Assembly: GCA_024364735.1 (NCBI GenBank)
Contig: JAGFNQ010001169.1
Coordinates: forward strand, 170,810-234,809
DNA: 64,000 bases
Direction of reading: 5' to 3'
Origin: Boesenbergia rotunda
Taxonomy: Eukaryota > Streptophyta > Magnoliopsida > Zingiberales > Zingiberaceae
This document shows positions 55,790 to 64,000 of this stretch, in pieces (within the stretch, counting starts at the first letter, position 1; each line of letters begins with the position of its first letter). The notes under the pieces were generated by a model. It searched no databases. It worked only from the letters and a program-made list of their open reading frames with translations, and was not told the origin of the DNA. Made by a program: the position numbers and the translations under genes.

Positions 55790-56250
55790 ATCATTGAATG
55801 GGATGCTACAGATTCAGGAATAGGAACAGTCGTCCAATAAGGATGATGGCTAATCATTGGCTCAAGTCAAGTGCTGGCCATTCAAGACCGTCACCTTCTG
55901 CTTATGAGAAAGTATTTATTGGGCTAGTTAAGGCTGCCAAAGACGCTGCATCTTTTTGGACAAGCCCTCCTGATTTGCACTGACCATCTCAACCTTAGAC
56001 CTCCTAGGGGAACAACTCGTTAACATACTACAACAAAAGTGGGTTAGTAAACTAATGGTTTTTGAGTTCTCTATTGAGTACAGGACTGGGAAACAGAGCA
56101 TGGTGCATGAAGCTTTGTCATGACTCATGATGGGATTCCACCGACACTACACTAGGTGTGACTTCTTAGCCGACGATGGATATCTTTGAAACAATTTGTT
56201 GTGAGGTGCGAACTAGCATCATATGTGTTTGATGGTATCCCTGATAGTAG
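55790..56250 (+). pseudogene. Gypsy RNase H relic (part of a split element)
   Basis: Pieces in order: DATDSGIGTVVQ near 55800-55835, TDHLNLR near 55980-56000, then EQLVNILQQKWVSKLMVFEF (frame-shifted) near 56010-56070 and YRTGKQSMVHEALS near 56080-56120. These match the RNase H to DALSR stretch of Gypsy pol. The text continues, across later insertions, at 58776-58867 and 63003-64000. Confidence 0.7.
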
Positions 56251-56256
56251 CATCAT

Positions 56257-58504
56257 ATTTTGTGAAGTTCATGGTATTCGAAGAGAGCTGACAGGTGCTT
56301 ATACACCCCAACAAAATGGTGTATCAGAGAGAAAAAATAGAACTATCCTCAATATGGTGAGAAGCTTATTGACAAAAGGAAGAATTCCAAAAACTTTTTG
56401 GCCCGAAGCCGTGAATTGGAGTATTCACATCTTGAATAGAAGTCCTACACTTGCTGTTCAAAATATGACACCAGAGGAAGCTTGGAGTGGAAGGAAACCA
56501 GCTGTAGATTATTTTAAAATTTTTGGCTGCATCGCTTATGCACATATCCCGGATGAGAAAAGGAAGAAACTTGATGATAAGGGGGAAAAGTGTCTTTCTC
56601 GGTGTTAGTGAAGTATCTAAAGCATATAAATTATTTAATCCAAAACCAAGAAGATTGTGATCAGTCGAGATGTTGTCTTCGATGAAGAAAATAATTGGGA
56701 TTGGAATAAGCAGCAACCTACTCAAGTTATTTTTGACAATGATTCTAAAAGAGAGCCAACATCAGTAGTCTCTATGCCTGAAAATTCATCAGAAGCTAGT
56801 CCAACAGCCACTGAAATTTCGCCAATAGTAACAGAAGCTGCTGATACAGCAGCTCAATCTCTTCGTCGGATTCGAAGAAGGCCTGCATGGATGGAAGACT
56901 ATGAGGTAACAGAAATTGAAGATCCAATAACTAATTTTGCTTTATTTTCAGATTATGATCCTACAACCTTTGAAAGTGCCGTCAAAGATGCAAAATGGCG
57001 TAAGGCGATGGATGATGAAATTGAAGCTATTAAAAGAAACGATACTTGGGAATTGTCTGATCTTCCAAAAGGGCACAAAACCATTGGTGTAAAATGGGTC
57101 TTCAAAACAAAGCTAAATGAAAATGGCGATGTTGATAAATATAAGGCGCGTTTAGTAGCTAAGGGATATAAGCAAGAATATGGGATCGATTATACAGAAG
57201 TTTTTGCTCCTGTTGCAAAACATGATACAATCAGATTGGTGATCGCATTGGCGGCGCAAAACTCGTGGTCTATTTGCCAGCTAGATGTCAAATCAGCATT
57301 CTTGCATGGAACTTTGGAGGAACGGGTATTTGTGGAACAACCCCTTGGTCATATTAAGATCGGAAATGAGCATAAAGTGTATAGATTAAAAAAGGCTCTT
57401 TATGGATTAAAACAAGCTCCACAAGTTTGGTATAGCCGCATTGAGTCCTATTTCTTCAAGGAAGGCTTTCACAAATGCCCATATGAGCACACACTCTTTA
57501 TTCAAGTTGGAGATAAGGGGAAACTGCTCATTGTTTGCTTATATGTTGACGATCTTATATTTACTGGAACTGATGATATCTTGTTTGAGGAATACAAGAA
57601 ATCTATGATGGTTGAATTTGAAATGTCTGATCTTGGTATGATGCATTACTTCCTTGGCATGAAAGTAGTACAATCAACTAATGGAATTTTTATTTCTCAA
57701 AAGAAGTATGTGCAAGAAATTTTGGACAGGTTTCAGATGAAGGACTGCAATCCTGCAAGCACTCCAACTGAGTTTGGCGTGAAGCTAAACAAAGATCAAG
57801 AAGGGAAGAAGGTAGACAATACAATTTACATGCAAATTGTCGGCAGTTTGATGTATTTAACTGCGACAAGGCCAGACACAATGTATCCTGTGAGTTTAAT
57901 TAGTAGATACATAGAAAATCCAATAGAAATACACTTGTTAGCTGCCAAGAGAATCCTTCGCTACTTACAAGGAACTAAAGATTTTGGGCTATTCTACAAG
58001 AAAGGTGGAAAATCAGAGTTGTTCGGGTTTACTGGTAGCGATTATGCAGGGGATCAAGATGATAGAAAGAGCACTTCAGGTTATGTATTTATGTTGGGCA
58101 CAGGCATTGTATCATGGTCTTCTAAGAAGCAACCAATTGTCTCCTTGTCAACTACAGAAGCTGAATTTATTGTTGCAATAGCTTGTGCTTGTCAAGCTAT
58201 CTGGTTGAGAAGAATTCTTGAAGAGCTTCAATTCAAACATATTGAAGCTACTACAGTCTTTTGTGACAATAACTCAGCAATCAAACTCTCTGAGAATCCT
58301 GTGCTACATGGCAGAAGTAAACATATCGATGTGAAGTACTATTTTTTAAGAGAACTCAATAATGATGGAACGATCAAACTAGTTTATTGTCGAAGTGAAG
58401 ATCAAGTTGCAGATATACAGACTAAGCCTCTCAAGTTAGCCACATTTGTGAGATTGCGTGGTCTTCTTGGAGTTTGTTCACGTGCTACTGTTGTTTTGCT
58501 TTAA
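56257..58504 (+). pseudogene. Copia integrase end, reverse transcriptase and RNase H
   Basis: Integrase part CEVHGIRRELTGAYTPQQNG then VSERKNRTILNMVRS ends at a frame break near 56600-56657. From 56657 a 615-codon frame runs without a stop: WKFKT-type entry (TIGVKWVFKTKLNENGDVDK), QLDVKSAFLHGTLEE, LKKALYGLKQAPQVWY, the catalytic box CLYVDDLIFTG near 57540, GSLMYLTATRPDTMY, RNase H DYAGDQDDRKSTSGYVF near 58040-58090, and the KHIDVKYYF end. Reverse transcriptase and RNase H look intact; the damage is upstream. The family resembles the Tork/Ivana side of Copia, with moderate certainty. Confidence 0.88.
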
Positions 58505-58538
58505 ACTGATTTCTGCATATTTCAGTTTAAGGGAGGGT

Positions 58539-58775
58539 GATAAGATTTAAAAGCTTTATCTCTTTGGAGGTTTTAGCTAGTAGTCCGAGTCTTTTGCCTA
58601 TTGAGTAGTTTTAGTGCTATGAATTAGGAGATAGTGGTTGAATTATTCAGCTGTAAAAGCCTATAAATAGGCTCTGTTCCTTTTCGTTAATCATCAATTA
58701 AAAAGGCTTTTGTGTTCTCTCGTCACCGTAGCATATATTTCCTTTCAAGCTTCTTTTATTTCTCTTGTCACGACA
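58539..58775 (+). repeat. 3' LTR of the truncated Copia element
   Basis: Starts TGATAAGATTT after the polypurine tract and ends near TTGTCACGACA; the exact end is uncertain by a few bases. No partner LTR exists in the window. Confidence 0.65.
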
Positions 58776-58867
58776 ACAATCCCACACTGCATCTGCCACT
58801 CTTCATGGGCCATGGAACTTTGAGGATAGACTTTATTCTACCACCATTAAGTGTACTTATCCCTATC
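58776..58867 (+). pseudogene. Gypsy relic fragment between two insertions
   Basis: The translation FILPPLSVLIPI matches the stretch just before the integrase zinc region of Gypsy pol. It continues at 63003 (PSLVAKYVTGGVHV), which shows that the element between them is an insertion. Confidence 0.6.
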
Positions 58868-59759
58868 TGTAAATATCTTGGAATAGTTTTGATGTGGTTA
58901 ACCGAGTCAAGTTAGGTCCTGTTGGTTTGATCCCTGTGTTTAAGTGTGCAGGAACTTAGGAGTACAGGAAGTCGAACGGAAAACGTAGTAGACGAGAAGG
59001 ATGACATGGGAAGGGAGCCGACGGGCTCGGTGCATCTGAGAGACGCAAAGTCTACGGAAGACTACACCGGTGGACGAGAAGGGTGTGCGTGACTTTCGAG
59101 AGACGAGAAGCCGGAGAGGAAGATTGCTCGAGGAAAATGTTGGAAGTTTGGTTCGGTGAGCTCAACTTCGGATGATCGGAAATCACCTAGAAGACTAGTC
59201 AATTGAAGGTTGACTAGAACCAGGCGAACCAGACGCCTGAGTCAACTCGGGTGCCCGGCCAAACAGGAGCTCGAGTGGACTTGGGCGCCCAACCATATAG
59301 GTGCCTGTGTTGCACTCGGGTGCCCGAGAAGCCTGCTAGCCACCGTTGCGCCTTGGATAAGCACTGACCAAAATCGGGCGCCCGTGTTGTGCTCGGTTGC
59401 CTGAGATGTTACGTTAGCACGTCGATAAGTTTTCTAGACTTTGTAAATAGAGCTCCTTAACTCAGAGTTTTTTTATCAATTCATTCTGTACAACAATTGC
59501 AATTACTTTCTCAAGTCATTTCTGAGTTTCAGAGTCTGTAAGAGGCTTTTCCACCAACACAAGGAGTTATTTGAAGATTGAGCTTTCAACTGCTTTGAAT
59601 TAATAACTACTCTGGTTGTAACTAAGTAAATTTTGGTGCCTTTTTATTTTTAGTTGTTAATTTTATTTTGCTTAACTAACTCTTTATTAAAGAAAGCAAA
59701 AGATCCAGATTTATTTTTCAGGGATATTCACTCCTCTAGTCGAACGAACTGATCCAACA
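58868..59759 (+). repeat. 5' LTR of gag-only element copy 2
   Basis: 892 bases, start TGTAAATATC, end GATCCAACA next to the primer site. It contains repeated GGGCGCCC/GGGTGCCCGAG phrases near 59240-59405. Confidence 0.9.
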
Positions 59760-59818
59760 AGTAGTATCAGAGCAAAGTTAGTTTTTGATGGACTAACTGC
59801 CAGATAAAGCAGAAGACA

Positions 59819-61247
59819 ATGGCCAGATGGAGCATCTACCCTCCAAAGTTCGAGGGGGAGTTCACGATATAGAAACGGCGAATGGATGTTTTCTTTAAAA
59901 CTGATTTTGAATTGCTTTTAATAATGAAAAACAGTTTTGTAGCTCCTAAATATAGCAATGATAAGGACAAATAAGAATATCTATAGAGGAAGGAGCAAGC
60001 TGACTTTGTGGCTAACAAGAAAGTAGAATTTCATCTACTAACCGTCCTATCGACACAAGAAGCTAACCGAGTCGGCAATTACAGATCAGCAAAGGAGCTA
60101 TGGGAGAAGTTCTTGGAATTGCATGAAGGGATCTCGGAAGCGAAGCTAACGCGACGAGATTTTCGAAAGCAACTAACCAACTTCCGGATGGAAGGAGAGA
60201 TAGTGACGCAACTACACGCAAGAGTCAAGGTGTTGATTATCGAGCCTACGAATCTCGGAGAATCGGTAACAAATCGAGATTCGTTAAGATATGCTTTGAA
60301 TGCTTTTCCGAGCACTTCAGAATGGATGTCGATAGTCGACTCTTATTTCATATCCAAGGACCTCGAGGTATGCACTCTAGAAAATTTATTTTTTACTTTT
60401 AAGCTTTACGAATCTAGATGTGCAGGATCAACAAGGGAAAAGACGGACATTGCTCTAGCCACAAGGAAAATCCAACCCTAGAAGAAATCTTCAGCTGACG
60501 AAGAGGAAACAACCTAGATGGTAAGGAAACTAAATAAATATTTTAAATCTAAAATGTTTAATAAGATGTTGGGCAAGAAATATTCTTCGGGGAAAAGAAA
60601 GGTTCACTGCTACAACTGTGATGAAGAAGAGCACATAAAGGACAATTGCCCAAAGTTAAAGAATAAAGAGAAAAATAAATCTAAGCACAAGAACGTGAAA
60701 GCAATCTTGGATGAGTCGTCATCAGAATAGTCCGAACTCGAATTCGCCGAACTACCACTAATAGCGAGTCACCAAGAAGAGAGCATTGAAGAAGGGAGAG
60801 TTTCATTGGGAGAAAACAGCAATGAAGGGGGAGCATCCAGCCTCGAACACAACTTGGTAAGTGAGATATGTTTATTCCTTCTTGATCAGCTATATTTTGG
60901 TATTAAAGGTATAATGAAATCCTTTGTCAATTAAGATTTAAGAACTTAGAAGCAAAAAGAAATTTAGCCTCTACATGTCCACTAGAACTTTACGACAAAT
61001 TAAAATTTGAAAATGAAAAATTAAAAGTACGGATAGCCAAATTAGAAAATGAATATGCATGTCGAAGTTTACAATTTTCTCGAAACTCATATTATATAGT
61101 ACTTAACTGGTATCTGAGAAATCACTGGGTCAAATTGCAAAAGTGCACAAAAATTACATTCCATCAAAATTTTTGATTAACACTGTAGATAGGAATTTAT
61201 TTAGGATTCCTAAATCTGTTAAACTGGTAGATTGCTATTCTAGAAGT
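59819..61247 (+). pseudogene. gag of gag-only element copy 2, broken
   Basis: Starts with ATG at 59819 (MARWSIYPPKFEGEF after a small correction). The core GNYRSAKELWEKFLELHEG lies near 60078-60134, with one open stretch from 60008 to 60481. The CCHC knuckle CYNCDEEEHIKDNC (Gly replaced by Glu) is near 60608-60649. An acidic region follows, then a coiled-coil-like Lys/Glu/Leu segment near 60990-61060, and a tail with VHKNYIPSKFLINTVDRNLF (frame-shifted) near 61140-61205. No pol follows; 61250-62110 is AT-rich non-coding. Confidence 0.82.
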
Positions 61248-61249
61248 TA

Positions 61250-62110
61250 GTATATTTTTTTGTCATTTTGAATTTTTTTCTTGAGAATTTTATTTTTTAG
61301 CAAATTTAATTTTAAATTTTCTATCGTAGACATCGTCAATATCTATCTACAAAAACTTTTTTGGGATTTTTTCGATTATTAAATGAATTTTTACGATTTA
61401 TTTTTTCAAAAGTCGAAGTTTTCATTTTAAAAATACTTTGATGTCGTTTTTTGGAAAATTGAATTTTTCGGAGACTAATCGATAGATTTTGACTCTTACA
61501 AAAAAAAAAATTATCAAGATTTTTTTTCAAAATCAAATGTATTTTTAAGCATTTATTTCAAAATTCATGCATTATTGATTAATCATTTTTTGTATTTAAC
61601 GAAAATATATTTAGTCTTGAAAATATTTATGTGACCAGATCTAGTGTTATGACATATTATCAAAAATTTCTAGAAATTTCAGATAAAAAGATAATTTTCT
61701 ATGATTTTTTATTTAAAAATGAGTTTTTAACTTTAAAATTTTTAAAAAATAAAATTTTGACAAAATTAATCTTTTGATGACATTTGATTGTATTTTTACA
61801 AACATAGAAAAATTACAAAAGATTTTGGATAAAGAAAAGATTTTTTTTTAATTTTCAAAAACAATCTATCTGTAAGCTAAAGTTGTTTAATGTTTTTTTT
61901 GCAAGATGTTTTAAAGTTCTTTTATTTAAGTTTTTTCCCTTAATCATTTTTTTTAATGTGATGAAAGGAGGGAGAAATGGAAATTAAGTTAAGAGGAGGT
62001 TTTAATTATTTTATTTGGTTTAATTTTTATTGCAAAAATTTATGTTAATTTTATTGCAATATTTTATTTTATTTTTACTGTTTGTATTTCCTTAACTCGG
62101 GTTAATGTAC
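61250..62110. other. Non-coding interior of gag-only element copy 2
   Basis: Very AT-rich, with long T runs and no coding signal, in the place where pol would be. The equivalent part of copy 1 (9563-11030) is also AT-rich and non-coding. Confidence 0.7.
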
Positions 62111-62127
62111 ATCACAAAGGGAGAGAT

Positions 62128-63002
62128 TATAAATACTCCAGGATAGTTTTGATGTGGTCAACCCAGTCAAGTTAGGTCTTGTTGGTTTGATCTCTGTGTG
62201 TAAGTGTGTAAGAACTTAGGACCACAAGAAGTTGAGTAAAAGAAACAGCAGATGAGAAGGATGATACGGGAAGGGAGCCGACGAGCTCAGTGTATCCAAG
62301 GAATCCAAAATCTACGGAAGAGTACACCGATGGATAAGAAGAGCGTGTATGACGTTTGAGGGACGAGAAGCCGGGGAGGAAGACTGCTAGAGGAAAAGGT
62401 TGGAAGTTGGGTTCAGGTGAGCTCAACTTCAGAGGATCGGAAGAATAGTCAACTGAAGGTTGACTAGAACCAGGCGAACTAGGTGCCCAAGTCAACTTCG
62501 GGTGCCTGACCATACAGGCGCCTGTGTTGCACTCGGGCGCATGAGAAGCTAGCTAATCCAGCTAGCCGTCGTTGCGCTGTGGATAACCGCTGACTTGAAT
62601 CAGGTGTCCGTGTTGCACTCGGGTGCCCGAGATGTGCTACGTCAGCACGTCGATAAGTTTTCCAGGCTTTATAAATAGAGCTCTTTAACTCAGAATTTTT
62701 CATCAATTTATTTTGTACAACAACTGCAATTAAATTTTCAAGTCTTTTCTGAGTTTAAGAGTCTGTAATAGGCTTCTCCACCCACACAGTTATTTGGAGA
62801 TTGAACTTTCAATTGTCTTGGATTAGCAACCACTCTGGTTGCAACCAAGTAAATTCTGATACCTCTTTATTTTTAGTTGTTAATCTTATTTATATTTTTT
62901 TATTTAGCTTAACTAATTTTATCTTTGTTAAAGAAAATAAAATATCCATATTTATCTTTTAAGATTATTCATCCCTTTCTAGTCGGCCGAGCCGATCCAA
63001 CA
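62128..63002 (+). repeat. 3' LTR of gag-only element copy 2
   Basis: 875 bases, collinear with 58868-59759. It ends GATCCAACA before the target duplication CTATC. Confidence 0.9.
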
Positions 63003-63007
63003 CTATC

Positions 63008-64000
63008 TTCCCTCGTTGCCAAATATGTCACTGGAGGTGTTCATGTACAAGGCCGTGAAGGATATCAAAAGACTTATCATGTTCACAGCAATTTCTGTTG
63101 GCTGGTTACGTGGAGAGATGCGTAAGAGTTCATGCAACATGTCCACAACATGCCAGCGGCAAAAGGAGTTCCACTTGATCCGGCTGGTCTTTTGCAGCCA
63201 CTTGTCCAGTACAAATCTGGGTAGATGTCTGCTTGGATTTCATTGAGGGCCTTCTGAAATTCCAAGGCAAATTGACAATTTTGGCCAGCACAGATCTATT
63301 CTCTTAATACACCTCCTTTTGTGACATAGCGTAGATGGTGAACACATGGCATCTATGACGTAATAGCCAGGGATTGATTTTCGGGAACTGACGGCTTGAT
63401 TTTACTCCATCATGTGCTATGTATCTGCATTTAACTCTCTCCATATCCTTGGGACTGATTCTAGGAGGGTCGTTGAGATAGCGGATCTATCTTTCTTAAT
63501 ACACTTATTTTTTTCTCCCCATCACACATGCACTGAAGTTTTGATGACTTGATGACATTTTCAAGCTTAATGATTTTCCTGAGTCTAGTAGAGAGTGACC
63601 CTTCATTCATAAGCGATTTTATGCCTGAACTTTTTAAATCATGTGGCACTCAACTTAAATACAGTTTGTCTTATCACCTTCAAATGGATTACCAAATCAA
63701 AGCCATAGATTGTTGCATTAGCATGTATCTTTGCTGTTTTGTCAGCTAAAAATCAACGACTCAGATTAAATGGGTTTCCTTAGATCAGTTATGCTACAAT
63801 AGGGATATCCTACGAGGCTATAAATCACTCCTTTCAAGGTGGTCAACTGTCAGAAATCTCCTCAAGCGGGTACGACACATGCCTTTAGACCATTGAACAA
63901 AAATTGCGGCAACAGGATGAAAGCCTTCAAGTTATTTGCCAGCATCTTGAACAAGCCCAGGTCAAGCCATGCATGATAAAAAATATCATGATGCCCAGTC
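63008..64000 (+). pseudogene. Gypsy integrase relic (continuation of the split element)
   Basis: Pieces in order: VAKYVTGGVHVQGREGYQKT, the zinc region ending CQRQKE near 63150-63170, PAGLLQPL near 63180-63205, ISLRAF-type core start near 63238, then GTQLKYSLSYHLQMDYQIKA near 63645-63705 (the HPQTDGQ region, changed) and ESLQVICQHLEQAQVK near 63918-63965. All are in more than one frame with stops. The window ends inside it. The missing BSK exons must lie beyond it if the gene is whole. Confidence 0.75.

Larger units (their letters stand above)
56256..58775 (+). mobile_element. 5'-truncated Copia element with 3' LTR
   Basis: It begins abruptly inside integrase and ends with a polypurine tract (TTTAAGGGAGGG near 58526-58538) and a short LTR (58539 to about 58775; TGATAAGATTT start, TATAAATAG box near 58663). 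LTR, gag, protease and half of integrase are missing on the 5' side, so no target duplication can be tested. It lies within the older Gypsy relic. Confidence 0.8.
58868..63002 (+). mobile_element. Gag-only LTR retrotransposon (TR-GAG-like), copy 2
   Basis: LTRs 58868-59759 (892 bases) and 62128-63002 (875 bases) with target duplications CTATC (58863-58867 and 63003-63007). Primer site AGTAGTATCAGAGC at 59760-59773, polypurine tract CAAAGGGAGAGA at about 62115-62126. The interior encodes gag only. LTR motifs (TTTTGATGTGGT(T/C)AACC, GTCAAGTTAGGTC) and gag match the copy at 8608-13459, in opposite orientation. The second LTR starts TATAAA rather than TGTAAA. Confidence 0.92.

Noticed and set aside
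54090..58775. A single Copia element from gag (54402) to the 3' LTR (58775)
   Set aside because: The gag style (Ale/Retrofit-like) and the reverse transcriptase style differ, and Gypsy RNase H lies between them, so they are treated as two elements.
61250..62110. Possible hidden pol remains in the gag-only element
   Set aside because: Extremely AT-rich with no polymerase or integrase motif in any frame by eye.

Overview
The window is plant nuclear DNA. It holds one recognisable host gene, a receptor-like cytoplasmic kinase of the BRASSINOSTEROID-SIGNALING KINASE (BSK, RLCK-XII) family on the + strand. The gene starts at 2186 and is still incomplete at 64000. Eight exons (1,113 coding bases, 371 codons) join in one open frame, each with a GT donor and an AG acceptor. 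The C-terminal TPR exons expected for a BSK are not in the window. The style of the gene and its retroelements suggests a monocot, perhaps Zingiberales; that is a low-confidence inference.

Almost everything else is transposable-element DNA, mostly inside the introns. Introns 1, 2, 6 and 7 are short (87, 96, 832 and 123 bases). Introns 3, 4, 5 and 8 are long (26.4, 5.7, 16.5 and more than 11 kb).

Layout. 1-1900: LTR and hAT scraps and tandem repeats. 1900-2185: promoter/leader with a CT/CA-rich tract and two start-stop mini-ORFs. 2186-2807: exons 1-3. Intron 3 (2808-29215) holds an LTR at 6518-7535; a gag-only LTR retrotransposon (8608-13459, TSD TTAAT) carrying a TRIM element (10075-10712); a tRNA-like SINE (14209-14460, 15-base TSD); and a four-level nest at 14976-28685. 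That nest is a Copia-type solo LTR, split by a Gypsy-type solo LTR, split by a pol-less Copia-like element, split by another solo LTR. Exon 4 is at 29216-29349. Intron 4 contains decayed minus-strand LTR material. Exon 5 is at 35023-35128. Intron 5 holds a 133-base hAT MITE with an 8-base TSD, a related hAT transposase relic, and a chromovirus (37676-51052) whose integrase is split by a second chromovirus (41058-49673, TSD CTTCA). Exons 6-8 are at 51633-53021. Intron 8 holds an old Gypsy relic broken up by Copia pieces and by a second copy of the gag-only family (58868-63002, TSD CTATC).

The kinase exons look intact despite this load, whereas every element coding region I examined carries stops, frameshifts or lost catalytic residues. 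I found no CRISPR array, bacterial operon or free-standing RNA gene.
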